Source: Histomonas meleagridis (taxonomy: Eukaryota; Parabasalia; Tritrichomonadida; Dientamoebidae). From it: DNA of 64,000 bases. Below, in pieces: positions 42,116 through 51,835 of this stretch. The position numbers and the translations under genes are program-made. The notes under the pieces are model-generated. The model ran no database searches. It was not told where the DNA came from and was given only the letters and a program-made list of their open reading frames with translations. The stretch lies in contig WSYJ01000081.1 in assembly GCA_020186115.1 (NCBI GenBank), forward strand, positions 1 to 64,000, in the 5' to 3' direction. Positions within the stretch are counted from its first letter, which is position 1, and every line of letters begins with the position of its first letter.

Positions 42116-42324
42116 CTTCATTATTATTTTTACATATTTAGATGAATTCTCCTTTTCAAATTAATTTGGAACATTTAAGGTTATCATAGTCAAAATTCCC
42201 ATATTAAATGTTCTAAACTTTACTGGCCAACCACCAGTTTAACTTTTTGAATGTCGTGTCAGACTGTGGCCGGATTTGTAAAGCTCTGAATTATATTTGC
42301 TCCATCAACACAAAATTTTGCAAA

Positions 42325-45318
42325 ATGCGAAATTGGGCACAAATCATTAAATTCCCATACTTAATATCTTTTACTTTTATTACGTGCCTTATCTTACATG
42401 TGATGTACAGAAAAAACGCATGCAAACACAAAATACAGACATTTTTAAATTGCAATAAAATGAAATATAACGTTCATACTAATGACAAAAATAAACGCAT
42501 AAGCTTAGGCGTTGATGCTATGTGTTCCACTGGATGTAATTTCATCGGTATCAAAAAGTCCATCCATAATTCTTTTGATCATCAGTATTCCAATAATATA
42601 AATGATGGCTTAAGACCAATGTTTTCTTGTTTAATTAACACTTTGTCCAGTTCCAAGCAAAAATATCTTTCAACAGAAAAATCAATAATTTTTTCTATCC
42701 CATCAAATTTTATCAACAACTCACTACCGAACATTCACATAGGCCTTATAGCCAGTTCAATTTTGTTTTTTGTTTTTTGCTTTTTTAACAAAGAAATATT
42801 TCGAAGTAAAATTTCAAACATTAAATCAATTTCAATTCTATGTTTTTTTATTATATTTATCGCTCATTCATTTGAATCATTTGACCCAATCAATAAAATC
42901 TTTTATATCAACAATAATTCTGATTTTGATACAAGAGAACAATATCAAAGCAGTGCATTACACGTTGTTATTGACAGTATTATTAAAATAACTGAAAAAG
43001 CATTTATAGGCTGGAATTTAGAAACAGTTAAAATTGGCGAAGCAGTCAATTACATTATGTCGTATGCATTTTCTTCTTGTAATAATCTCAATTCAATTAT
43101 CATTGGAGAAAATGTCACAACAATTCAAGTTCAAGCATTTGCTTCATGTAAGTCATTAGTAAATATCACGATTCCAAGTCGTGTGAAGACGTTATATGCG
43201 AATACTTTTCTTTTATGCGTTCAGCTTCAAGTTATTAATGTCTCAAAGCAAAATCCATATTATGCAAATTATGAAAATGATGGAATTCTTTATACTCATT
43301 CACTCATTCAAATTATATGTTATCCTATTGGAAGAACGAATGAAGTATTCGAAATTCCGAATACTGTTAGAGACATTGATCGTAATGCATTTTATTCATG
43401 TAATAATTTGAAAATTATTATTGGAGAAAGTGTAACAACAATTGGAGTTGAAGCATTTTATTTTTGTGAAAATTTAGAAACAATTATTCTCGGAGATAAT
43501 TTAAAAATAATAGAAAGTCAAGCATTTTCTTCTTGTAAATCATTAACAAGTATCACAATTCCAAGTAATGTTGAAACAATTGAAGTCGATGCTTTTGGTG
43601 TATGTATTAACTTTCAAGCTTTTAATGTATCAATAGAGAATTTAAATTTTGCAAGTTATGAATATGATGGAGTTCTTTATAATAAAAACATAAGCAAATT
43701 AATTATTTATCCTGTTGGGAAAACAAATGAAATATTTGAAATTCCTGAAACAGTTACAATAATTGGAAATTATGCATTTTCATCATGTAATAATTTAAAA
43801 AAAGTTATTATCGGAGAAAATGTTAAAGAAATTTGTGATTATGCTTTTTATAATTTGTATAATTTGGAAACAGTTATTATTGGAGAAAATGTTAAAGAAA
43901 TTGGAAATTTTTCTTTTTGTTCATGTTCTTCCTTAAAAAATTTCACAATTCCAAATAAGGTTGAAACAATTGGAAATAGTGCATTTAATCGATGTAAAAA
44001 TTTAGAAACAGTTGTTATCGGAGAAAATGTAAAAGTAATTCCAAATGATTTTTTAGCTGAATGTTCTCTGTTAAAAACAATTGTTTTTGGCGAAAGCGTA
44101 ACCAAAATATTGAGCTATGCATTTCATTCGTGTACTTCATTAGTAAATATCACAATTACAAGTAAAATAAATGATATTAATACAAATGCTTTTAATTTAT
44201 GCAGTAAACTTCAAATTATTAATGTATCAAAAGATAACTCAAATTACGCAAATTATGAAAATGATGGAATTCTTTATGATAAAGAAATTAATGAAATTGT
44301 TTGTTATCCGATTGGAAGAACAAATGATAGATTTGAAATTCCTGTAACAGTTACAACAATTGGAAAAAACGCATTTTTATCATGCGCGAATTTGGAAACT
44401 GTTATCATCAGAGAAAATGTAATTGAAATTGGCGAGTCTGCATTCTCCTCATGTGAAAATCTGAAGTGTATTTATTTCTTCGGTGAAAATGAGCCAACAA
44501 TAACAGAAAAAACGTTTTCTGGCGTTCCTGCAACAAGCGTTATGACGAATAACTCGTACAAAAACCCAACATTTGGGTCGTTGAATGTCTCAAAGGGAAC
44601 AGTCATCGATGAATGCCTCCCTCCAACGCTCACGTTCTCGCAAAGCAACACGTTCACACCTTCGAACGCATTTACACAAAGTAATACATTTACTGAATCG
44701 AATACTTTCACTAAGTCGAATCCATTTTCGCAATCGAATACATTTTCAAAAACAAATTCATTTACGAAAAGTAATACATTTACGAGTTCAAATGCAATCA
44801 CGCAGTCGAACTCATTTACATCTTCATATCCATTTGATGCCACAATAACATTTTCATATGTTATTATATATTCAGTCTCGATTACGCGCACCATTACTCT
44901 TGTCGACTCGTTTTCTTCCGTCACATTTGTTAAGTCATCAGTCAGCACCACGAATACATATGTTTCCACCAACTTCATATATTACACGTACTCTGTTTTA
45001 TATTACACATCGCACTACAGTTACTATTCCAACTTCTTCACAATTTTGCTCAAATCTGCAGTTCAACAAAAAGAAAACAATCAAAATATATTAATTGGCT
45101 TAATTTGCGGATCTATTGGATTTGTCTTATTGTTATCGGGAATCATAATTTTCCTCGTGAGGCATCAGAAACAAGATGACGAAGAAAAATATAAAAGAAA
45201 ACAAGCGATGAAAAGTATAACGAAACATGTGTCGACGGAATATGACACAAGATCCGATGATATAGACTTGACGCACATAGCACTGATCCTTGAGGATGAT
45301 GACAAATGGCTTTTGTAG
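42325..45318 (+). CDS. BspA-like leucine-rich repeat surface protein
   Basis: 997 residues from ATG 42325 (the frame extends to a TTG at 42247). Two hydrophobic segments occur early: PYLISFTFITCLILHVMY (about 13-30) and ISILCFFIIFIAHSF (about 170). From about 205 to 750 it has many BspA-type leucine-rich repeats (LETVIIGENVKEIGNFSF; CSSLKNFTIPNKVETIG). A Thr/Ser/Asn/Phe repeat stalk (44640-44830; SNTFTESNTFTKSN) and a Ser/Thr/Tyr-rich region follow. Then come a transmembrane helix (LIGLICGSIGFVLLLSGIII) and a short charged tail. BspA proteins are the largest surface family of trichomonads, linked to adhesion and phagocytic contact. Confidence 0.85.
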   Translation: MRNWAQIIKFPYLISFTFITCLILHVMYRKNACKHKIQTFLNCNKMKYNVHTNDKNKRISLGVDAMCSTGCNFIGIKKSIHNSFDHQYSNNINDGLRPMFSCLINTLSSSKQKYLSTEKSIIFSIPSNFINNSLPNIHIGLIASSILFFVFCFFNKEIFRSKISNIKSISILCFFIIFIAHSFESFDPINKIFYINNNSDFDTREQYQSSALHVVIDSIIKITEKAFIGWNLETVKIGEAVNYIMSYAFSSCNNLNSIIIGENVTTIQVQAFASCKSLVNITIPSRVKTLYANTFLLCVQLQVINVSKQNPYYANYENDGILYTHSLIQIICYPIGRTNEVFEIPNTVRDIDRNAFYSCNNLKIIIGESVTTIGVEAFYFCENLETIILGDNLKIIESQAFSSCKSLTSITIPSNVETIEVDAFGVCINFQAFNVSIENLNFASYEYDGVLYNKNISKLIIYPVGKTNEIFEIPETVTIIGNYAFSSCNNLKKVIIGENVKEICDYAFYNLYNLETVIIGENVKEIGNFSFCSCSSLKNFTIPNKVETIGNSAFNRCKNLETVVIGENVKVIPNDFLAECSLLKTIVFGESVTKILSYAFHSCTSLVNITITSKINDINTNAFNLCSKLQIINVSKDNSNYANYENDGILYDKEINEIVCYPIGRTNDRFEIPVTVTTIGKNAFLSCANLETVIIRENVIEIGESAFSSCENLKCIYFFGENEPTITEKTFSGVPATSVMTNNSYKNPTFGSLNVSKGTVIDECLPPTLTFSQSNTFTPSNAFTQSNTFTESNTFTKSNPFSQSNTFSKTNSFTKSNTFTSSNAITQSNSFTSSYPFDATITFSYVIIYSVSITRTITLVDSFSSVTFVKSSVSTTNTYVSTNFIYYTYSVLYYTSHYSYYSNFFTILLKSAVQQKENNQNILIGLICGSIGFVLLLSGIIIFLVRHQKQDDEEKYKRKQAMKSITKHVSTEYDTRSDDIDLTHIALILEDDDKWLL

Positions 45319-45543
45319 GAAAATTGTTATGATTTAATCATAAATAAAAATTATGTTATATTAATCAAAACGCAATTTAACAAAATTTGAATATTTTCGT
45401 TTACCATTTTTTATGTTAATACAGTGAAATAGAGCGAATCGCTTTAAGAAACATTGAACTTGTTTGTTCACAATGTAAAATGGTTAAACACAAAATCTTC
45501 GAATGATAATATAATCGAAAACTATAGAAACAAAAATATTTTT

Positions 45544-46185
45544 TTATTGTTTTTTAACCAAAGATTTGCAAAGAACTTCATATTCATAAGCACCTGTTGG
45601 ATCAGCGACTGATGGAGAGAGCTCATGTGGGAAGTAATGCATTTTGTGGTAAAACGCAAGTGCGCCAGTGTTAATTCTGAAAACGGTTAACATAATAATC
45701 TCCATTCCTCGCTTAAGACCAATAAATTCGATAGCTTGAAGTAAAAACCTTCCAAGGCCTTTCCCTTGGTATTCTTTTTCTATTTGGAATTCCATAATAT
45801 ATATTCTTACTAAGTTATGTTCATATTCAAATCTGATATGAGCAAAGCCTATTGGTTTTTCAGGTGTAATTGCAATGAGATAGCGAGATAATGGGCTAAA
45901 TAATTCGAGTTTTTTCTTTTTTTCATTCCATCCCCATGTTTTTTCATACATATCTTTCATATTTCTTTCAGTTAAATCGAATACCCAATTTTTGTATTCC
46001 TCTGGAATTTCCTTGAAATAATTAATTTCTGCATTTATACCATTTTTTGAAAAATGCTTAAATATTTTTAAATCAGAGAGATTATCTTCATTTTCATTTG
46101 CAAACTTTACTTTTTGCATTTTTGCATTAATTATTTCTGTTTCTCTTTTAAGTTTTTCTTTTCTTGCTGCCGCTTTTGAGCTCAT
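45544..46185 (-). CDS. NAA40: N-alpha-acetyltransferase 40 (NatD-like, histone H4/H2A)
   Basis: 213 residues. The GNAT fold carries WVFDLTERNMKDMYEKTWGW, LIAITPEKPIGFAHIRFEYE, the acetyl-CoA loop EYQGKGLGRFLLQ, and VMLTVF-like MLTVFRINTGALAFYHKM. These match NAA40, including the unusual W-G-W element before the core. NAA40 acetylates the N-terminal serine of histones H4 and H2A. A basic N-terminus (KAAARKEKLKRETE) could send it to the nucleus. ATG 46185 follows CTGGCCAA and an ATAAACGGTCG box. Confidence 0.88.
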   Translation of the reverse strand: MSSKAAARKEKLKRETEIINAKMQKVKFANENEDNLSDLKIFKHFSKNGINAEINYFKEIPEEYKNWVFDLTERNMKDMYEKTWGWNEKKKKLELFSPLSRYLIAITPEKPIGFAHIRFEYEHNLVRIYIMEFQIEKEYQGKGLGRFLLQAIEFIGLKRGMEIIMLTVFRINTGALAFYHKMHYFPHELSPSVADPTGAYEYEVLCKSLVKKQ

Positions 46186-46295
46186 TTGGCCAGAGCACGA
46201 CCGTTTATACGATAAGGGACCGTTTGTTTTTTACCGCGGAAATCTGTTGGATTGTAATAAACTATACAAAAAAAACAGTTTGTCTGTTTAAATAA
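46186..46295. promoter_or_regulatory. Shared divergent promoter of NAA40 and the CAP-repeat gene
   Basis: Only 110 bp separate the two divergent starts. GACCGTTTATACG (about 46198) and GGACCGTTTGTT (about 46219) are two Myb/M3-type boxes; their complements (AAACGGTC) face the NAA40 gene. Confidence 0.6.
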
Positions 46296-48488
46296 ATGAA
46301 GAATGCAGGCGAGCACTTAAAGCTAAATATTTATGAAGAAAAACTATGCAAAATGTTACAAAATGACAGAGTATCAAATCAGTCAATTGCAATTCATAAA
46401 CATTTGGAAATACTCGCCCAATTAATGACAAATCAATACCCAAAAAATCCACCAAATATTATTGCACTCAATCCAGATAAGAGGAGGAACTTAATTCCAA
46501 ATGTAGAATTATATAAAGAATTTGTTTTGGAAATGTCAACTCCTTTTTCCATTTCTTTAAACAATACGCCAGATATTATTCAATCAATTCATCAAAGGCT
46601 TCGGCTAGAGGAAGGTTATGAAGAATTACTTTCTGGTAACATTACAAACTTTGGAATTGGAATTTTAATATTTAATTCCAGAAAAATATTCCTAGTTTTA
46701 ATTATTGCAAGGATAAAAATTACTGAACTTCAAACCAACACTCAAGCTTTTATTGAAAAAACACAAAATGATACAATGGAATTTTCTTCTGATAATTTAT
46801 TAACACTAATAAACAATTACAGAAAAATTTTACATCTTCCATTATTCAAAATTGACGAAAGTTTGCTTAATTATGCAAAAGAAATCAACACAAACAAAAA
46901 TACAAATTTATTATCATCAACAAAGACCGGACTTTTTGCAACATCTACAATAATTGTTGGTCCTATGCTCCCAAGTCCTATTGGTCAATTATTTTTATCA
47001 CCTGGCTTCACAAATATTTGCACATCATTTCTTCAATCTATCAATTTCTTCATCAACACACAAGATAATGTAATAACTATTACTATTGTTGGAGTCTTTC
47101 CTCCAAGTTCATCAATTCTTGGCTCACCTTCATCACAAAAGGTAAGTTTACATGAAAAAAGGCGTTTTTACTCAAAAGTTCACACATGCGACTTTTCTCT
47201 CACAAACAAAGTTGCTCTTCCTGTGTCCAGAACCCTTTCAATGGATGCAAATCTCTCTGATCCACAGCCAAGATCTGTTAACCCACTTTTAAACTTAAAA
47301 TCAAAGCCATTACCACCAGATTTTACTTCCTCATCAGATGGTGATGAAATGCCTTTGATGTTTGAAGATGCAAAAAGAGGTTCTTTGGATGATTTTAAAG
47401 ATGACGATGATTTGAATTTATCATTAAATGGAAATTTGTCCGATGGAACTTCAACACTCGAATTAAATCCATTGAATTTTAAGCCATTGAACATGGATGA
47501 TATGGAAAAGTATAGATATAAAGAAACATCAAGTCAAAGCGATGCTTCCGAAGTGAAAACTAATTGCGAAGATTATGAAAAAGTGCCGGAACAAACACAA
47601 CAAAATACAAATAAAAATGAAATAACAAGTTCAAATCAAGAGAATTTAACTGACAATCGTACGATGAAATTAAATCAAATTCTTTCTTGTCTTAATGAAA
47701 TCCGTTCAAAACATAATCTTCCACCATTTAATTTCGATGCATCTCTTTCAACCTCACTCAATGAGATGCTTGAGAAAAACAAAGGAAGAAACAATGAAAA
47801 AGATCTTAAACAAAACTTCAGAAATTATAAAAATCAAAACTTCAATAAGTTTACTTCATATTTGTTTAAGCAATTACTTAACGGTCAAATTGCCAAACAT
47901 TATGTAAATGATCAAGAATCAGTTAAAGCACTCACGCATTTTAATAACATTGGAATTGGTTTCTATGAAGACCCAGATCGTGACGTCTGTGCGATTCTCA
48001 TATACGAAGGCACAACTTCCAATTCCAACATCAGCGTAAACAAAAGTGAATCACCGAGAAAAAGTGCCACCGCAAACGGTTTCTTCGAAAAACGGTCGCG
48101 AATATTATTTGATTCGATTAATACATTTCGAAAACAGAATGGACTTAATGAACTAAGTTTCCCATCAGCTAATAATGAAAAAGGACAGAAACTTATTAAA
48201 CAAACGAAAGCTTATGCACGTGTTATAGGAGAACGTAAAATAATTATAAGCTCTAATGCATTTACGAAAGAACTTGTTCCTAATTTGTATTCGAAAGCGG
48301 ATGGAACATACGTAAATGCGAAAGGTAATGATGAATCAACATTAAAAGTGATTATTCAAAAAATTACCGAAGGGTCAAAGACTTTGTTGCTTGGCGATTT
48401 CGATAAAATTGCAATTGGATTTTGGTTTAATGCCGAAAATAGTGAAACGACAGTATCCATTATACTTGCAAAAGAATGTTCTGAATAA
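46296..48488 (+). CDS. Protein with repeated degenerate CAP/SCP-like modules
   Basis: 730 residues without a signal peptide or membrane helix. Three segments match the CAP opening helix: LLTLINNYRKILHLPLFKID (about 168), ILSCLNEIRSKHNLPPFNFD (about 465) and LFDSINTFRKQNGLNELSF (about 607). Each is followed by a module closing with paired strands such as IGIGFYEDPDRDVCAILIY and IAIGFWFNAENSETTVSIIL. The N-terminal part (about 30-145; ending FGIGILIFNSRKIFLVLIIA) may be a fourth module. The conserved His/Glu pocket of secreted CAP proteins is not visible. A Ser/Asp-rich linker (about 290-450) separates modules two and three. CAP tandems without secretion signal are unusual. Function unknown. 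Confidence 0.6.
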   Translation: MKNAGEHLKLNIYEEKLCKMLQNDRVSNQSIAIHKHLEILAQLMTNQYPKNPPNIIALNPDKRRNLIPNVELYKEFVLEMSTPFSISLNNTPDIIQSIHQRLRLEEGYEELLSGNITNFGIGILIFNSRKIFLVLIIARIKITELQTNTQAFIEKTQNDTMEFSSDNLLTLINNYRKILHLPLFKIDESLLNYAKEINTNKNTNLLSSTKTGLFATSTIIVGPMLPSPIGQLFLSPGFTNICTSFLQSINFFINTQDNVITITIVGVFPPSSSILGSPSSQKVSLHEKRRFYSKVHTCDFSLTNKVALPVSRTLSMDANLSDPQPRSVNPLLNLKSKPLPPDFTSSSDGDEMPLMFEDAKRGSLDDFKDDDDLNLSLNGNLSDGTSTLELNPLNFKPLNMDDMEKYRYKETSSQSDASEVKTNCEDYEKVPEQTQQNTNKNEITSSNQENLTDNRTMKLNQILSCLNEIRSKHNLPPFNFDASLSTSLNEMLEKNKGRNNEKDLKQNFRNYKNQNFNKFTSYLFKQLLNGQIAKHYVNDQESVKALTHFNNIGIGFYEDPDRDVCAILIYEGTTSNSNISVNKSESPRKSATANGFFEKRSRILFDSINTFRKQNGLNELSFPSANNEKGQKLIKQTKAYARVIGERKIIISSNAFTKELVPNLYSKADGTYVNAKGNDESTLKVIIQKITEGSKTLLLGDFDKIAIGFWFNAENSETTVSIILAKECSE

Positions 48489-48821
48489 ATGATTAACCTA
48501 AATAAATTTTTAAAGATAAATTTAACAATGAAATATAATGTTATTTTGAAATTAAATTAATTAATTAAATTATATCATAAGTATATAAATTCTAATGATT
48601 ACATTACTTGCGGATTTGATTTGACGAATATAAAAAATATGTATTAAAGTGATTTTTAGTTATAAAAAGAAGTTCTATTTCTATAATATATATTACAGAA
48701 TTTTTATGTGCCCATCTCTTCACTATCTAAATTTTCTTGAGCAGTTACAATCATCATAATAATATCACTTGAATAACTGTTGATAGCAATTTTAAGTGCT
48801 GGGCCTTTTAAAAAAATCATT

Positions 48822-49140
48822 TTATTTGCCTTCTTTTTTATTTTTCTTAATTATAAGGTAATCAACAAACGCATCAATGATATTAGGATTATCTTTATTT
48901 GTTTCAATTTCTTTTGTTTGGATTGATTTTAAATATGTTAAATAACTTTCTCCATCTACCATTCTTGTTTTAAAAGCAGAATAAGCCATCATACACATAA
49001 CTTTATTAAATGAAATTGGAAATATGGAATCAAACAAATTAATTGTTTGTTGAACTGAATTTTCAATATTATCATTATTTAAAGAAAAAATTATTTGTTT
49101 GAGGTTAAGAAAAATTTGCTTTTCATTTCTATTTATGAAT
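48822..49140 (-). other. Open frame without clear start, possible gene relic
   Basis: The minus strand is open from a TAA near 49152 to 48822, giving about 100 residues (KQIFLNLKQIIFSLNNDN, then VMCMMAYSAFKTRMVDGESY and a Lys-rich end). The first in-frame ATG is inside the frame (MCMMAY). No family is recognised. The lack of a start suggests a truncated copy. Confidence 0.3.
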
Positions 49141-49358
49141 TTTTATGTTGATTAAAAATGTCACTTTTCACGACATCATAACAATTCAAAATAACGGCTC
49201 GCAATAAATCATTGAATTGCAGCAAAAAAAAACAAAACCAATTACAAAACATTGCAATATTTCAAATTAAAAAACTTAATGGTTTTTGTTAGTTCTCAAA
49301 AAAAAATTGATGATTCCCACCAAAACCAATTTTTACATAAAAAAGAAAACAATTGATA

Positions 49359-49943
49359 TTAGCAACATTGTCCCCCTTCTTGTGATTGAGTAAGCTTTTT
49401 GCTTTTGCTTTTATTTCCTTCTTTGAGAGTTGGAAGCTTAGTTAACAAAAAATCAAGAACTTTATCGATTCCATATCCAGTTTTAGCAGAAACTTCGAAG
49501 AGAGGATATCCAAATTGGGCTGCCCAATCATTTGCTTCACTAAGTGTCAACTCGTGTTCATCTGTTAGATCAGACTTATTTGCGATAACACATAAAATTG
49601 TATTTTGCCCAGCGATCTCATAGAACATTTCAATCCACAAACCTAAACTTTCGAACGAAGATTTGCTTGTTAATGAAAAAACAACAAGTGCTGCACAAGC
49701 ATTTCTCAAATATATTGGTGCTAAAGATTTGAATCTTTCTTGTCCTGCTGTATCCCAAATCTGAATGCATATTTTGTTTCCATCTTTTTCTTGTTCGATT
49801 TGTTGGTAATTTGCGCCAACTGTGCTGGGTTCATTTTGATTAAATGATTCACCTACAAGTCTATTTGTTATTGATGTTTTTCCGACTGATTCTTCACCTA
49901 TTGTAACAACACGGTATGGCACATCCAATAAATCCGATTGCAT
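49359..49943 (-). CDS. Rab-family small GTPase
   Basis: 194 residues from ATG 49943 (upstream start-like codon is TTG at 49982). All GTPase boxes are present: GEESVGKTS (P-loop), switch I around STVGANY, WDTAGQE, ANKSD and VSAKT. The end is GGQCC, a double-cysteine geranylgeranylation site. The switch I form VGANY is a deviation from the usual IG-F-type. The protein should cycle on membranes of the endocytic or secretory route. The subclass cannot be fixed; Rab5-like or trichomonad-specific are possible. Confidence 0.88.
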   Translation of the reverse strand: MQSDLLDVPYRVVTIGEESVGKTSITNRLVGESFNQNEPSTVGANYQQIEQEKDGNKICIQIWDTAGQERFKSLAPIYLRNACAALVVFSLTSKSSFESLGLWIEMFYEIAGQNTILCVIANKSDLTDEHELTLSEANDWAAQFGYPLFEVSAKTGYGIDKVLDFLLTKLPTLKEGNKSKSKKLTQSQEGGQCC

Positions 49944-50623
49944 ATGATTTTTTGGTGTTGCAGTTGTATGTAAACTTATCAATGTTCGACCACCAAACGT
50001 TCAGAATTTAACCCTCCTTTTATGAAAAAGTTAGAACCGTAAAAAAACCAAAAATTAATTCAATTTTCTTCGTACGTTTCAAAGAGTTTGGTCATTTGCA
50101 GAATGAGGTTAATTTTTATAAAGAATCTTAAACTGACTCGCACGTTATTTAAATAATTTGCCATAATAAAGATCAGAGACGAAATTTTTTACTAAAGTTT
50201 CATGAATAAAAATGAATTTTCGCAAAAATTATGAAACTTAATCAAAAGAAAGACTTTTGACTGAAATTATTTCTTCTGAAAACCAATCAAGCGCAATTCA
50301 ATTAACAGAAGCTTTAACGATAATCTTGGCTGAACGTTTTCTCCAGAAATTTGTTAACAAATCCAAAAAACGTTTTAATGCATGAAAAACAAAGATCTCA
50401 TTTTAAAATTAATTTTACTCTTGTTTTATATAAATACTTTATGAAACATAGAGATGTAATTTCAAATACTACATCAAATATAATTTATCGAGAAAATCTA
50501 AGAGAATATATTAATTCTTTAAAATGTTACCAGCGTCAAACTTTGAATGAAATTCATATTCAATTTCCAGAACATATCACAAAGAGAAATTGAAATTGAA
50601 TACTTCAAAAAAGTATTTTACAG
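49944..50623 (+). other. Upstream region of the Myb gene with decayed-looking open frames
   Basis: A frame at about 50251-50390 (SSENQSSAIQLTEALTIILA) ends in TGA, and a shifted one (50378-50593; ATG 50378) encodes 71 basic residues (HFKINFTLVLYKYFMKHRD). The second is in the same frame as the Myb gene but separated by stop codons. It may be a pseudogene or a noncoding leader; no family is seen. Confidence 0.3.
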
Positions 50624-51181
50624 ATGGAACAACTAAAAGGGACTCAAGTTGGTCAAATTCGCAAGAAAAAGAGAAAGACATTCACCAATGAAGAGGATCA
50701 AAAGCTTATTCAGCTTGTACAGGAGTATGGTATGAAAAATTGGGATTTTATTTCTTCTAAGATTAAAACTAGAAATGCAAGACAGTGCAGAGAAAGATGG
50801 AAATTCTATTTAAACCCAAATGTAAATTGTTCTCCATGGACAATAAGTGAAGATCATATTTTATATGAGAAATATAATATGCTTGGCCCAAAGTGGTCCT
50901 TAATTTGTAAGTGCTTCTGTAACAGATCAATTAATAATGTGAAAAATAGATGGAATTCAATAATGAGGAAAATGAAAGCATTAAACATGAATGTAAATTC
51001 AGAAGAAGATTTTTACTTTTGCGCAAGACTAATAACAAAGCATCCATCTAGTTCTCAACTAGATAATGATGAAAATAATCAAGTATCAATTGATACGAAA
51101 AGTAAAGACGATCAGCAATATGATCCATTATATTTCTATCAGATTAGTAATTTATTAAACCAGCTTAATGAGCATGTATAA
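50624..51181 (+). CDS. Two-repeat Myb DNA-binding protein
   Basis: 185 residues. Repeat 1 (about 17-65) reads KRKTFTNEEDQKLIQLVQEY and GMKNWDFISSKIKTRNARQC-RERW. Repeat 2 (about 68-115) reads CSPWTISEDHILYEKYNMLG and KWSLICKCF, then NVKNRW. The spaced aromatic residues of each repeat are present. The length and R2R3 form match the many trichomonad Myb regulators, including factors that bind the Myb elements of iron-responsive and core promoters. The C-terminus is polar and short. The many ACCGTT boxes in this window would be natural targets, which is inference. ATG 50624 starts a compact domain protein. Confidence 0.88.
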   Translation: MEQLKGTQVGQIRKKKRKTFTNEEDQKLIQLVQEYGMKNWDFISSKIKTRNARQCRERWKFYLNPNVNCSPWTISEDHILYEKYNMLGPKWSLICKCFCNRSINNVKNRWNSIMRKMKALNMNVNSEEDFYFCARLITKHPSSSQLDNDENNQVSIDTKSKDDQQYDPLYFYQISNLLNQLNEHV

Positions 51182-51835
51182 AGTGGTCATTTATAAATTA
51201 TTCTTCAATAAATCCTTGAATTCCAAATTTCATTCCTGAGTTTTCAGTTTGCATTTCAATTGGCAAATGGCAGCGGCTTTTGTGCAATTTTGAAGCAAAA
51301 AAAAATGTTGGTTATTGAAATTGGCATAAACCCCCCAGTTAACATTCCGGTTAATCGGAACAAATTGTGTGGAAAACTTCGGTTTGATATAATCTTATGA
51401 ATTTTCTGAGATCTAAATCAAAATAACGGGTTTCTATTATGAAAAGCAAATAAAGTAGTCAAAATGTTGATAAACAGCAAAACAAAATTCCTCAATCTAA
51501 AGAAAAGCATCTCTTTTTATCATGATAAATCCTTCAATGCATGCACACGCCTATGTAAAAATTATATGAAATTAGTAATGCCAAATGATCATACTTTCTT
51601 ATAAGAATTGTCATATTAGTTAATTATTCAAGAACAACCAGAGAATGCGAATTCTCTAATTCCTGTAATTTAAGATGGGACTGAAATATTAACCACCAAA
51701 CTCCAATCTAGAAGTGCAAAATCTCCAAATGTTACTGCCAAATTTGTATTTTCTTCTTTAGAAATTCCTTTACAATAAATAATTTTAATTTCATTCGAAC
51801 AAATCCAATTTTCGGAAAAATATCATTTTATAAAA
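51182..51835. other. Gap of about 650 bp, possibly holding a coding relic
   Basis: No gene is seen. Around 51650-51770 the plus strand reads like decayed protein (TEILTTKLQSRSAKSPNVTA) with TAA stops on both sides. Near 51340 is GTTAACATTCCGGTTAATCG, with Myb-like sites. Confidence 0.3.

Noticed and set aside
44472-44978. 168-residue Val/Asn/Glu-rich minus-strand frame
   Set aside because: It is the complement of the Ser/Thr/Asn/Phe repeat stalk of the BspA-like gene.
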